Of a DNA stretch of 64,000 nucleotides, positions 18,221 to 27,579 are shown in pieces. The DNA is from Bdellovibrionales bacterium (GTDB lineage Bacteria > Bdellovibrionota > Bdellovibrionia > Bdellovibrionales > JAMPXM01), in NCBI GenBank assembly GCA_016713885.1, contig JADJOF010000003.1, positions 500,582-564,581 of the forward strand, given 5' to 3'. The translations under genes and the position numbers were made by a program. Position 1 is the stretch's first letter. Every line of letters starts with the position of its first letter. Below the pieces are notes generated by a model that saw only the letters and a program-made list of their open reading frames with translations, was not told where the DNA came from and did not search any database.

Positions 18221-19816
18221 GTGACCAAGACTTCGAAATCGGCATTTGAGCAGCAGAGTCGTCAACCGGCGGAGTGGCGCCGTCGGCGCGATCGCGTTCG
18301 TCGTCTGAAGCGGGTCTTGAGCTGGCTTTCGCTGCGTGGCTTCCCGTGGCGCATTGCGGGTGGACACTTCGGTCTGCAAATTTCTGGATTTGTTGTTGGG
18401 CTTGCGCTGACGGTTTATCTTTTGCGTGAAGGTGCGGTGTCGGCCGAGTTGACCAATTCGCAGCTCGATCTTTTTGATCAAAAACTGACTTGGGTTTTTA
18501 CATTGGCCGCAAGTCTTGGTGTTGGCTGGTTTTTTCTCACGACCTATTGGGCCTTTCGACCGCTATCGAGAGTCTTGCGTGCGGTGAAGCAGGGTACGTT
18601 TAAGGCGCGCCCGCTTGGTGAAGAAAGCGATGGCGCCGAGATCGAAGAGTTGTTTGTCGATGAGCCAGGAGAGTGGGCTGAGCTTGAACGTTCAGTCGGG
18701 CGTTTGGCGGGGCGGATTAAAGACCGCGAAGTCGAGATCACGCGAGAGCGAGAGGAGCTTGTCACGATTCTGAGCTCGGTGAACGATGCGATCGTCGCAA
18801 TGGGAAAAGACACTGAGCCGCTTTATTTTAACTCGCGATTTGCGGTTTTGTTTGGGGCCGGTGGCTCGCTTGGTGCGGCCCAGCCACTGCGCGAACGTTT
18901 TCGCGTTCCTGAACTGCTCGATGGTTTCAATCGGGTTTTGCAAGAAGGGCGAACGCGGACGTTTCGTGTTCGCATGCGGACTGAGCTTCATCTCAACGAG
19001 CGTGATTTTAGCATCTCGGTTTCGCCACTTTTTCTGCGAGAAGCCGAGGAGTTCGTATCGCCAGGTGGTCGACCGCCCATCTACGGTGCAGTCGCGATTT
19101 TTCACGACATCTCTGAACTCAAGCAGACCGAGCAGATGCGAATGGATTTTGTCGCCAATGCATCACATGAACTGAAAACGCCGCTGACGTCGATCAAGGG
19201 ATATGTGGACGCTGCGAAGATGGATCTTGAGGACGGTCGCATTGAAGAGGCGCGTGGATTTTTGGATGTTGCGACTCGAAATGTCGATCGTTTGATGGCT
19301 CTTGTTTATGATCTTCTGGAGCTTGCGACTCTTGAGTCGGGCGCCGAGGTCAAAAAGAGTCTGGTGAGTCCGCAAGAGGTCACTGAAGCGACGGTGCGCA
19401 TGCTCGAGGGTCGGCACCGGGCGCGGCACCGCCTTCGCGTCGAATGTTCGGTGGATCGGCTCTTGGCGGACCCTCGACGAATCGAACAGGTTTTGACGAA
19501 CTTAATTGATAACGCCATGAAGTACTCACCCGAAGATAGTGAGATTCGCATTGTTTGGGAACCAGGCCAGGGTGCCAACAGCGGGGATACAGTTCTGCGT
19601 GTTCGCGACAGCGGTCCCGGGATTTCAGATGAGCACTTACCGCGTCTATTTGAGCGCTTTTATCGCGTCGATGCCGGGCGTGCGCGCGAGGTTGGCGGTA
19701 CAGGGCTTGGTCTTGCGATCGTCAAACACATCGTACTTTCGCACGGTGGATCGATCGCTGTTCGCTCCAAGATTGGCGAGGGTTCTGAGTTTCTTTGTCG
19801 CTTCCCGAATAAGTAA
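18221..19816 (+). CDS. phoR: sensor histidine kinase PhoR
   Basis: Membrane histidine kinase, 531 residues. Two transmembrane helices (FGLQISGFVVGLALTVYLL and VFTLAASLGVGWFFLTTYWAF) are followed by a HAMP-like linker, a PAS-like domain and the kinase core: HisKA with phospho-accepting His near residue 316 (VANASHELKTPLTSIKGY), N box NLIDNAMKYSPED, G1 box RDSGPGISDEH and G2 box GTGLGLAIVKH. The GTG start lies 10 bases after phoB. A basic cytoplasmic N-terminus of about 40 residues precedes the first helix. It phosphorylates PhoB under phosphate limitation. Confidence 0.9.
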   Translation: MTKTSKSAFEQQSRQPAEWRRRRDRVRRLKRVLSWLSLRGFPWRIAGGHFGLQISGFVVGLALTVYLLREGAVSAELTNSQLDLFDQKLTWVFTLAASLGVGWFFLTTYWAFRPLSRVLRAVKQGTFKARPLGEESDGAEIEELFVDEPGEWAELERSVGRLAGRIKDREVEITREREELVTILSSVNDAIVAMGKDTEPLYFNSRFAVLFGAGGSLGAAQPLRERFRVPELLDGFNRVLQEGRTRTFRVRMRTELHLNERDFSISVSPLFLREAEEFVSPGGRPPIYGAVAIFHDISELKQTEQMRMDFVANASHELKTPLTSIKGYVDAAKMDLEDGRIEEARGFLDVATRNVDRLMALVYDLLELATLESGAEVKKSLVSPQEVTEATVRMLEGRHRARHRLRVECSVDRLLADPRRIEQVLTNLIDNAMKYSPEDSEIRIVWEPGQGANSGDTVLRVRDSGPGISDEHLPRLFERFYRVDAGRAREVGGTGLGLAIVKHIVLSHGGSIAVRSKIGEGSEFLCRFPNK

Positions 19817-19831
19817 ATCCGGAGGTTTGCG

Positions 19832-21192
19832 ATGAATCGCGGCTTTGTTTTATCTCCCAATGATGAGTCGGTTGTCGGAGAAGTCGATTGGCTAAATGCT
19901 TCTGAGCTTCAGGTGCGGCTCGAGCAGTTTTTTAAAAAGAAAGTCAGCGAGAAAGCTCAGCGCGCACGAGCGTTAAAGATGGTTGCTGATCACATTCAGG
20001 CGACAAGTGAGGACTGGGCGCAGTTGATTGCCAGTGAAGGTGGAAAGCCGCTTCGCGATGCCCGGGTGGAGGTGGCTCGAGCGGTGGTGACCCTCGAGCT
20101 TTGTGCAGAAGAGGCGGTGTCGTGTCGTGAGGAGATTCTGCCGATGCAGCGGACGGCGCGGCCTGCTGCAAGACGGCAGTCATCTATCCGGAACCGCTGG
20201 GGCCGATTCTGGCGATCACCGCCTTTAATCATCCGCTCAATTTGGTGGCGCACACGGTGGGGCCAGCCGTTGCCGCCGGATGTCCCGTTTTTTTAAAGCC
20301 TGCGCCGGAGACGCCTCTTTCTGGACTCAAGCTGATTGAACTTTTAAGAACGGCGCTGCCTGATGATCCTATCGACGGTGCGCTTTTTTCGAACGAGGTG
20401 GCTGAAGGCCTTGCGGCCGACCCTCGCTGGGCCGGTGTCACATTTATCGGCTCGTCAAACGTCGGCTGGCATTTGCGGCAGGTCGTGAGTCCTGGAGTTC
20501 GATTGTTTCTTGAACATGGTGGCAGCGCGCCGATGATCGTGATGCCGTCTGCAAATATGGAGCGGGCTCTAGCGGCGGCTCTGAAGCACGCGTTTTATCA
20601 CTCGGGTCAGGTCTGTATTTCGCTTCAAAGGCTGTTTGTTCATGTCGATGTTGAATCTGACTTTCGCCAAAAGTTGATCCACGAGATCGAAAAGCTCAAA
20701 GTCGGCGACGCAAGGCTTGAGGAAACCGATTGTGGTCCATTGATTCGGAGTCGTGATCTTGAGCGGGTGCAGAGCTGGCTAGCCGAAGCGGTGGCGAGCG
20801 GAGCTCGTGTCTTGACTGGGGGAGAGCGGCTAGGTCGCCGATTGATGCGGCCGGTGCTCATGGATCACGTGCCGATCGCGGCGAAACTCTTTCAAGAGGA
20901 AGTCTTTGGTCCTGTTTTAGTTATGCAATCATTTGTCGATCTGGATGAGGCGATCGCGCTCGCCAATTCCACGCGCTGGTCATTTCAAGCGGCGGTTTTT
21001 AGCCAACGCGAAGATGAGATCGAGCGCGCGACGCGTGAGCTGAGGGCTGCGGCCGTTACCGTGAATGAGGGGCCTGCGTTTCGCGTGGACTGGACGCCGT
21101 TTCGCGGTGCTGGGCCTAGTGGCCTTGGCACCGGTGGTGTGCCCTTTGCGGTGCGTGATTTCACAAGTCGAAAGCTTGTGGTGAGAGCGTGA
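19832..21192 (+). CDS. aldehyde dehydrogenase family protein, one frameshift
   Basis: NAD(P)-dependent aldehyde dehydrogenase of about 453 residues. The catalytic cysteine lies in YHSGQVCISLQRLF, the general-base Glu in FLEHGGSAPMIV (usually LELGG, so the following Leu is His here), and the cofactor region is FNHPLNLVAHTVGPAVAAG. Start with CGGAGG ribosome site, 15 bases after phoR, so it is probably on the pho transcript. The frame breaks near 20169: a missing base in GCTGC-AAGACGG explains the switch into KTAVIYPEPLGPILAI. The specific aldehyde is unknown. Confidence 0.78.
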
Positions 21193-22130
21193 GACGCTTT
21201 CGGCGAACGGTTGTTGGTCTGATTGTTCTAATTGGAGTTTTTAGTGCTTCTCTGGCTGTCGCGTCAGAGCGTTTTGTTCCACTGTATCCAACGGACCCCG
21301 GTCGTCCACGATCGATGACGTGGCCACTTGTTTTTACGACACTTCTTCCTGGGTTCGATCAGTGGTACGAGGGGCAAGAAGCCGAAGGCTCGATTTTGAG
21401 TGGAGCTGCATTTGGCGGACTGCTGCTCGCGTCTTCGGCGCGCTTGGAAACGTCGGGCGGAGACGTGCTGGCCTCTCGCGACGATCGGGTTCGTAGTGCC
21501 GCTCTCGGTTTTCAAATTTATTCAGCTGCTGGAAGCTTTTCGGCGTTCCACTCATTTCGATCCGCCGCTAAAACATGGCCTGGTCAATTTGAGTTCATGA
21601 AGGGAGCTGAAAGCGAAGGTCTTGACGACCTTATAGCGGCTCCCTGGGACTTTTCAATGCTAAGGCGCTCGACAACATGGGGTGCGCTCGCTTTTGCGCT
21701 CGGACTTGCGGCGGTGGACATTGCCAATGTCGATTCGATATGGAGTCGCAATAGTTATGGCCTTCGAGATCTTGGATTCGGCACGGCATTTTCAACGTTT
21801 GCAGGCATGCATGAAGAGGCGCTTTTTCGAGGGACTCTACAGCCGCTATTTCGCCGCAGCTGGGGATCGGAATGGGGCTCGAATCTTGCGACGTCTGTGA
21901 TCTTTGGCGCCGCTCACTATTCTGAAACCAATCGATTTCCTCTCGCACAAACATTGGCGGGCTACTACTTGGGTTGGGTTGCGATGGAGAATGGCTGGTC
22001 ATTGAAAGAATCGATTTTCATTCACACTTGGTGGGACATCATTCTCTTGAATGCACAGTACTTGATTGAGTCTCGCGACCGAAGTCGAGAGGCGATTTAT
22101 CGATTGCCGGATCTCCATCTTTCTTTTTGA
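21189..22130 (+). CDS. CPBP family intramembrane metalloprotease
   Basis: Predicted membrane protease of 313 residues with a signal-like N-terminal helix. The three CPBP (Abi) motifs are present: HEEALFRG (EExxxR), IFGAAHYSE (FxxxH) and FIHTWWDIILL (HxxxD/N), giving an intact putative glutamate active site. The GTG start overlaps the aldehyde dehydrogenase stop, so the two genes are coupled. An N-terminal segment of about 120 residues (TTLLPGFDQWYEGQEAEG) precedes the protease core and resembles bacterial exported membrane-anchored modules. Substrate unknown. Confidence 0.75.
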   Translation: MRRFRRTVVGLIVLIGVFSASLAVASERFVPLYPTDPGRPRSMTWPLVFTTLLPGFDQWYEGQEAEGSILSGAAFGGLLLASSARLETSGGDVLASRDDRVRSAALGFQIYSAAGSFSAFHSFRSAAKTWPGQFEFMKGAESEGLDDLIAAPWDFSMLRRSTTWGALAFALGLAAVDIANVDSIWSRNSYGLRDLGFGTAFSTFAGMHEEALFRGTLQPLFRRSWGSEWGSNLATSVIFGAAHYSETNRFPLAQTLAGYYLGWVAMENGWSLKESIFIHTWWDIILLNAQYLIESRDRSREAIYRLPDLHLSF

Positions 22131-22167
22131 GCGGCCCGCAGGAATAAGATGGCGGTCGATCTTGCGA

Positions 22168-22192
22168 ACGACCCACCATCCGGTTGTGGGTC
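22168..22192. terminator. hairpin between convergent genes, possible weak terminator
   Basis: GACCCAC (22170-22176) pairs with GTGGGTC (22186-22192) between the CPBP protease gene and the convergent EF-hand lipoprotein gene. The arm reaches the latter's stop codon. No T-run follows on either side, so termination is uncertain. Confidence 0.3.
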
Positions 22193-23414
22193 AGTTGATG
22201 AGGTGACTGAGATCGAACCAAAGATCAAACATCAACAGCAGCTCCTGGTCTGACGTTTTGACGACTGACTTATAGACAATCTCATTTCCAGTTTGAGCGT
22301 CGGTCTCTTTGAAACTTGGATCAAATCCAAGATCGATGACTTGGATTTTGAGATCGGCTAGCGGCTTGAGTTCGTCGAGAGTGGCTTTGCCGTCGAGGTT
22401 TGTATCGCTCCAAAGACCGAGCTCGCTAAAAACCGGGTCTTGACGCGTGATGAAGCCGTCGTGATTCGTGTCGAACTTTTTGAGCGCTGCAAATCCGTTC
22501 TCTGAGGTTTTTCCGTCAGGCCCCTTGCTATTGTCGCCGAAGAGCTGATCGATTCCATTGATGACAGGTGTTCCATTCTTGGTCCTTTCTGGGCGAACAA
22601 GAAACATGAAGCTTGGTTGCTCGATCCAGGAAAGTGGAATCTTCTGCGCCGACTCTCGACCAAACCGAAAGGCGTTCTGACCCAAGAGATCAAAGAAGAC
22701 TGGGCGTTCAGATTCTTTCGAGAAAGAAAGGTGTTCATCCTTTTTCGTTTGAATGATGAGAGGAGATGCGCGTCGATCACACTCATCGTTATTGACAGTC
22801 GAGTTGTTTATGTTGACCAAGAGTGGAAGCGGAGCGAGCGCTGCATCAGTGTCGCCGGGGGCCGTGAATCGATAGGCTTGTCCGCCGACAATGATCGACT
22901 TGGGGTCGCTTACGGTCGACGTTGAGCTCAATGCGGTAACGGTGACTTCATAAGGTTGTCCGACTTTGAGTTCACAGTTGAAAAGGGTGACGTGACGTTG
23001 GTTTTCTAGGTCGCGTTTAAGGACTGAAGAGCGAATGCTATCGATGTTGTCATTTGCGCAAACAGGTACCCGATCGCCGTTCGCGTTTGAGTAAATGACG
23101 ACTTTGACAGAGCTCGCTGCTGCGAGGTTGACGCCAGAATTTTGCTGCGACTGAAAGTTGCTACAGGCCGTGGCGACGGGAATTTTAAAACGAGCTGTTG
23201 GCAAAAGGTCGCCATTGTTTCTGTCGGTATTCTCGTCAAGAGATTGTCCGGCCTCGCGCGGTGTCGCAAGAACTGCGTTTTTGAGGATCGTTGTCTCTTT
23301 GAGTGCAGCCTGTTTCTCGCTAAGACTGATCGTTTCGAAACCGTTCATTGAGCACGCGCTTAAGCACATTAGTGAAAGCACGGCCCCTGAGACCACGCCG
23401 TTGAGACGTTTCAT
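22191..23414 (-). CDS. lipoprotein with two EF-hand calcium-binding loops
   Basis: Exported lipoprotein of 407 residues. The lipobox is LSAC after VVSGAVLSLMC, so the mature protein begins at Cys21. Two consecutive canonical 12-residue EF-hand loops are seen near the C-terminus, DTNHDGFITRQD and DTNLDGKATLDE, with acidic ligands at positions 1, 3, 5 and 12. The C-terminus (EIVYKSVVKTSDQELLLMFDLWF) follows, typical of bacterial EF-hand proteins whose loops sit in a conserved FDTNHDGF-SELGLWSDTNLDG unit. Its start follows AGGGGGAAAT. Probable calcium-binding surface or periplasmic protein; role unknown. Confidence 0.75.
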   Translation of the reverse strand: MKRLNGVVSGAVLSLMCLSACSMNGFETISLSEKQAALKETTILKNAVLATPREAGQSLDENTDRNNGDLLPTARFKIPVATACSNFQSQQNSGVNLAAASSVKVVIYSNANGDRVPVCANDNIDSIRSSVLKRDLENQRHVTLFNCELKVGQPYEVTVTALSSTSTVSDPKSIIVGGQAYRFTAPGDTDAALAPLPLLVNINNSTVNNDECDRRASPLIIQTKKDEHLSFSKESERPVFFDLLGQNAFRFGRESAQKIPLSWIEQPSFMFLVRPERTKNGTPVINGIDQLFGDNSKGPDGKTSENGFAALKKFDTNHDGFITRQDPVFSELGLWSDTNLDGKATLDELKPLADLKIQVIDLGFDPSFKETDAQTGNEIVYKSVVKTSDQELLLMFDLWFDLSHLIN

Positions 23415-23726
23415 ATTTCCCCCTGTGAAAAGTCACATGACATAGCAAGGCTGCAATGTGGGTACCGCGGCTCACCACTGGAGATCGTCGAGGGAATGAT
23501 TGGCCTTCAGCTAAAATAGCGAAGTTCTTTTGAGACCTTGCCGCGAGCGAGCGGATGAATCCGAGCGCCGGACTCCACCGGCGGGTCTGTCGATAGGCGA
23601 GTAAGCTGTCGATAGAACAAGCGAATTAAGATTTGGGCACATTGAAGATGGGACAGGACAGGCTTCCCGGAACGACAAGATCTCGGGGCCGAGAGGGAAC
23701 CACACGATAGTAGGCCAGTTTGGAAA
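23415..23726. other. 312-bp gene-free stretch with hairpin and tandem repeat
   Basis: No convincing gene in either strand. It holds a GC-rich hairpin CGCCGG/CCGGCG (23566-23583) and two direct copies of CTGTCGATAG (23587-23596 and 23606-23615), one turn-plus apart at 19 bases start to start. It must contain the promoter of the EF-hand lipoprotein (reading leftward) and the 3' end of the AAA_28 gene. Confidence 0.4.
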
Positions 23727-24368
23727 CTACTCCAAGAGGCTGGCGTTGATCTCCTCAAAGGTATGGCCGTCGAGAATCTTCTCAACAATAAGCAGGGCGC
23801 GCTTCAGCTTGTCGATAAAGTGGCCAGACTTGGCCGTGCCGACGATGAACCGCTGGGGGTGGACCTTCCATGCTTCGCGGATGCGTTCGTTGAGACGAAG
23901 GGCTTCTTCGTGCGATTCATTGCGGAGTGGGTTGGTGGTGTCGTAGCCGGCCACAGGCGCCGTGTCGAGATGAAGCACCCAATCATAGCGGCTGGCTTCG
24001 GTCACGACATCACTGTTGACGGCCTCGAGGTAGCCCTGCGGGCGTGTGCGATCTGGCCAGTAGGCCATTCCGTCGAGGCTTCCGCGGTCGCAGATCAGAA
24101 GTTTATCGGGGTGCTCTTCCGTCAAAAGCTCTTCAACTTCGCGTTGAACAAAGAAGATGGCTTTTTGTTGGTACGTGACGCCTTTTGGAGTTTTCCGACG
24201 CGGCCATCCGCCACCAAACAAGATGCTGGCCGCCTCTGGTACCACGATCACCTTCTCAGAAAATTCGCGAACGACGGCTTGTGCAAGTGTTGTCTTGCCG
24301 CCAGAGGGGCCACCGGTGAGAACCAGTTTGATCGCTTGTTTGGGATCGTTGTAAGCCGGATGCGACAT
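23727..24368 (-). CDS. AAA_28 family ATP-binding protein
   Basis: Small P-loop ATPase or kinase-like protein of 213 residues resembling the NadR-kinase/Ttd14 group (AAA_28). Walker A is TGGPSGGKTT (residues 18-27), a family segment VVPEAASILFGGGWPR follows, and Walker B-like LLICDRGSLDGMAYW carries the Asp. Its start overlaps the stop of the upstream phosphodiesterase gene (TGATG), so it belongs to the clsB/phosphodiesterase transcript. Known relatives bind phospholipid or act as kinases, which fits the cardiolipin synthase neighbour, but this is inference. Confidence 0.7.
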   Translation of the reverse strand: MSHPAYNDPKQAIKLVLTGGPSGGKTTLAQAVVREFSEKVIVVPEAASILFGGGWPRRKTPKGVTYQQKAIFFVQREVEELLTEEHPDKLLICDRGSLDGMAYWPDRTRPQGYLEAVNSDVVTEASRYDWVLHLDTAPVAGYDTTNPLRNESHEEALRLNERIREAWKVHPQRFIVGTAKSGHFIDKLKRALLIVEKILDGHTFEEINASLLE

Positions 24369-25108
24369 CAGATCTTCCTTAGCGTCGTTTCAATTGCGCA
24401 ATGATCGGAGAGGTTACTCCATGGTGGGTCTGAGTGACAATGCGCCTCTTTTGTTTCGAATCCGCGGGTGTAGACGCGATCGAGAGTGAGGAGTGGAAAG
24501 AGCGCCGGAAAGCTCTTGGCATAGTGGCCATGCTTTTCAAGGAAGACTTCTTTTAAACCGAGCTGCTCGCGAAAGACTGGTGTTACTTGTTTACGCCAGT
24601 CATTGAAGTCGCCAGCAAGGATGACGCGCTCGCCTTCTTTGATATGGGAGCGAATGCGGTCGGCGATACGGCTGACTTGTTGGCGTCGACCGTGTGCCGT
24701 TAGGTCAAGGTGAACACAGAGAAGGTGGAGTGGCCCGTCGGACCATTCGATGGTAGCGTGTAGAATCCCGCGTCGCTCGAAACGATTGTTTGAGATATCG
24801 ATGTTCTCGAACGAGAGAATGGGGTACTTCGACAGAATGGAGTTGCCGTGATGGCCAGCATCGTAGACGGCGTTTTTTCCATAGGCAAAATGCGGCCAAA
24901 CCTCGTCGGCAAGATACTCGAACTGTGCGCCTGGCCAGTTTTCGATGCGCTTGGCGTGGCCGTTATGATCGCCTTGGACTTCTTGTAGGAAAACAATCTC
25001 GGCCTCTGTTTTGCGAATCATGGTTCGCATTGAATCAAGGACGAAGCGGCGCGAGAGTGCAAAACCTTTGTGAATATTGTAACTGAGAATCTTGAGCTCT
25101 GATTTCAT
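24368..25108 (-). CDS. endonuclease/exonuclease/phosphatase family protein (YbhP-like)
   Basis: Metal-dependent phosphohydrolase of 246 residues. The family blocks are LSYNIHKGF, FLQEVQGDH (metal-binding Glu), HLDLTAHGRRQQ, LAGDFNDW (catalytic DFN) and WSNLSDHCAIE (the SDH motif). All catalytic positions are present. It abuts the cardiolipin synthase gene (start right after its stop), the same pairing as ybhP-clsB in E. coli, which supports a membrane-lipid phosphodiesterase role rather than DNA repair. Confidence 0.82.
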   Translation of the reverse strand: MKSELKILSYNIHKGFALSRRFVLDSMRTMIRKTEAEIVFLQEVQGDHNGHAKRIENWPGAQFEYLADEVWPHFAYGKNAVYDAGHHGNSILSKYPILSFENIDISNNRFERRGILHATIEWSDGPLHLLCVHLDLTAHGRRQQVSRIADRIRSHIKEGERVILAGDFNDWRKQVTPVFREQLGLKEVFLEKHGHYAKSFPALFPLLTLDRVYTRGFETKEAHCHSDPPWSNLSDHCAIETTLRKI

Positions 25109-26284
25109 CTACACCCAGTATCTTATCAAGTAGTTCAGAAGTCGTCCAAGTCGTGATCCCACAACGGTGCCGCGACTTTTAATTTCGATTGCGTTTTGGA
25201 GATCGATTTCAAATTGCCGACACATGATGTGGACAGAGTCGGCATGATTGAGCGTGACGTCGACTTCAAGATCGTGAAGAAAGCTTCGGCGGTTCATGTT
25301 GCTGGTGCCGATTGTGACGGAATCATCGATGATCAGGCTTTTGGCGTGAAGAAACCGGTTCTGGTATTCGAAAACGCGAATGCCGCCTTTGAGAAGCGGT
25401 CGATAGTAGGCGCGAGCAATAAGAGGCATAAACCAAACGTCGGAACGATTGGGCACGAGAATTCGCACATCGACCCCACGTTTTGCGGCATGAACAAGTT
25501 TGCGCACAATATTCGACGGTGGCGCAAGATAAGCGTTTTCAATCCACACACGCTGCTGGGCGAGGTCAATTCGTCTGACGAATTTTAAGCGGTGAAAGCG
25601 TCTGAGTCGTCTTGTGAAATTCAGAGCGACAAGCGAATCGGGGCCTTTTGATCGCGCAGAAAAAAGAAAGCGGAGGCGGCTTGGGCGAGGGCCGTACGTG
25701 GCATGGATGGGATGGGAGCGAATCCATGTGTGCGAAAATGCAAATTTGAGGTCGGCAACATGGGGGCCAGTGACGCGAGCGGCGGTATCTCTCCAGGCGC
25801 TGTCACCGCTGATGCGTTCGGAGTGAACTTTGCTGACATTGATTGAACCGACGTGTGCAATCTTGTTGTCGACAAGTGACACTTTTCGATGAATACGGCG
25901 ATTGAGTCGCCTTAAAACCAACGATTTTTTTGGGCGATGCTCGGGTGAGATGATGTGGAAGTCAATGAGCAGGCGGCGCCAAAGTTCGGTGATGTGTAGG
26001 GGATGATAGACTCGAATTTCGATTCCACCCGCGGATTTGTTTTCAAGTTCTTTACCGCGAGTTTGCCACCAGCCAGACGAGCCAATTCCGTCGACAATCA
26101 TGCGAACTCGAACGCCGCGACTCGCGGCATTCAGGAGCGCGGTTTCAACCTGCTGTCCAATGGGATCGTTTTCGAAAATATAGACTTCAAAATCAATCGT
26201 GTCCTTGGCTTTTTGCCACTCTAGAAAGAGCGAGTCAAAGTAGCGGTCGCCATCAAATAAGACGTCTTCGATCTGCCAACTCAT
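25109..26284 (-). CDS. clsB: cardiolipin synthase / phospholipase D-like (ClsB type)
   Basis: Phospholipase D superfamily enzyme of 391 residues that condenses phosphatidylglycerol with a second lipid at the inner membrane. Two HKD motifs are intact: HRKVSLVDNKIAHVGSINVS and HAKSLIIDDSVTIGTSNMNR. There are no N-terminal transmembrane helices, which matches ClsB rather than ClsA. Downstream are a YbhP-like phosphodiesterase and an AAA_28 protein in one tight cluster. The symbol is by similarity of domain layout and neighbours. Confidence 0.8.
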   Translation of the reverse strand: MSWQIEDVLFDGDRYFDSLFLEWQKAKDTIDFEVYIFENDPIGQQVETALLNAASRGVRVRMIVDGIGSSGWWQTRGKELENKSAGGIEIRVYHPLHITELWRRLLIDFHIISPEHRPKKSLVLRRLNRRIHRKVSLVDNKIAHVGSINVSKVHSERISGDSAWRDTAARVTGPHVADLKFAFSHTWIRSHPIHATYGPRPSRLRFLFSARSKGPDSLVALNFTRRLRRFHRLKFVRRIDLAQQRVWIENAYLAPPSNIVRKLVHAAKRGVDVRILVPNRSDVWFMPLIARAYYRPLLKGGIRVFEYQNRFLHAKSLIIDDSVTIGTSNMNRRSFLHDLEVDVTLNHADSVHIMCRQFEIDLQNAIEIKSRGTVVGSRLGRLLNYLIRYWV

Positions 26285-26295
26285 CCATGGCTCTC

Positions 26296-27525
26296 TTAGA
26301 GTCCAAACGCGAGGGCCTTTAGGCGATCGAGTCGAACCTTCTCCTCTTCAGGAAGATGGAGTCCCGATGAACCAGTGTAGCCAAGGAGAACGCTATCGCT
26401 AAGCTTTCCATAACAACTCTGTGCTGTCGGGGTCTTGGGGCTTGCCTGGATGCAGAGCTCGTAATAGCGCTCGTGGAGAGTCCAGAAGTTCAGTTCGCGG
26501 GTCGCTTCGGCTGCAATACCAGCATAGAGCAATGCTTTCGACCGTTGAGCGGGATCTTTGGACCCTTCCGACAACCATTGGTGGAGGTCGGCGCTGGCGC
26601 GAAGATAGGTGATATCTTCTGAGCGACGAATTGAATCTCCGGAACGCTTTTCCGCGCCCTTGATTAAACCTTCTGCGCGTGTAAGGCGACTGTCAGCCGC
26701 TGATTTCAGTTTTGGTTCTTTGGCCCACTGTTCAACTGAGGCCAGCCAATCCTTTGCGGAGTCCTTGAGTGACTGCGGTGCACTTTTGTTTTTTAGAATC
26801 GACTGAATAAACGTCTTTGCTTCTGCGGGGTTCTCTTTATAGCGAATGGCGATAGCGAGGCCTGAGCGAACCGCGCGTTCCCAGCCAAAAATATCGCGGT
26901 CGGCGTAGCTTTGGTCTTGAACGCCCTTACGATAAGCATCCAGTGCCGCGTCGAACTGCCGAGTGGCGGCATAGTAGTCTCCCTGCCCCAGTGCGGAGAG
27001 CTTTGATGGGTCAAAACCGAGTTCGAGTTTTGGAAAGCTTGGGCCACTCTTGGTTTGCGTGTGGCACTGGATGCAGTAACCGATGGATTCGCGCAAAGTC
27101 AGGCGAGCGTAGTCTTTGTTGCCCGTCTGTAGCGAGACAACGGCGCGTGCGAGATCCTCATCGAGCATCGAGGCAATAGAGTCGAAAGCCGGATCGGCAC
27201 TTGGCTTTTTTAGCGTTTTAACTTGGTGACTGAGGGCCTTGAGGCGAGATGTTGCATCTTGGATGGGTTGCTCGTTCTTTGGGTCGTTAAAGGCCTTGCC
27301 ATCAGCGACGAGAGGCAAGAGCTGGTTGAGAGCGTGCGAGAGCTCTTGCATCTTGCTGCTCCAGTGCGGAGCGTTTGCGCTATCGGCAGTTTTACTCGCT
27401 GGGACATCTTGGCTTGAGTTTTCGCTCGTTTTTTCCGGTGAGCTACAGGAAGTCATGGCTGTGGCGAGCGCAGTGACGACAAGTAAGGCGAGAGCGTGAC
27501 GAGACTGGAACTGAGGCTTGAGCAT
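26296..27525 (-). CDS. lipoprotein with a single CXXCH haem-binding motif
   Basis: Exported protein of about 409 residues with a lipoprotein signal (LVVTALATAMTSC). A single CXXCH motif, GYCIQCHTQTK near residue 167, could attach a c-type haem; the flanking sequence (LRESIGYCIQCH) is like small cytochrome c domains. The C-terminal part is helical and probably built of TPR-like repeats (ARQFDAALDAYRKGVQDQSY, ALLYAGIAAEATREL). The start at 27525 (MLKPQF) follows an AAGGAC-like site. It is 11 bases upstream of clsB. An electron-transfer or envelope-sensing role is inferred only. Confidence 0.65.
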   Translation of the reverse strand: MLKPQFQSRHALALLVVTALATAMTSCSSPEKTSENSSQDVPASKTADSANAPHWSSKMQELSHALNQLLPLVADGKAFNDPKNEQPIQDATSRLKALSHQVKTLKKPSADPAFDSIASMLDEDLARAVVSLQTGNKDYARLTLRESIGYCIQCHTQTKSGPSFPKLELGFDPSKLSALGQGDYYAATRQFDAALDAYRKGVQDQSYADRDIFGWERAVRSGLAIAIRYKENPAEAKTFIQSILKNKSAPQSLKDSAKDWLASVEQWAKEPKLKSAADSRLTRAEGLIKGAEKRSGDSIRRSEDITYLRASADLHQWLSEGSKDPAQRSKALLYAGIAAEATRELNFWTLHERYYELCIQASPKTPTAQSCYGKLSDSVLLGYTGSSGLHLPEEEKVRLDRLKALAFGL

Positions 27526-27579
27526 TTCCACTGTCCTTTCGTGATGACAGCTCAAGCATAAAAGACTGTTTTTATAGAG

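Noticed and set aside
23560..23620. CRISPR-like repeats (CTGTCGATAG twice)
   Set aside because: Only two short copies with a 9-base spacer and no cas genes; insufficient for an array.
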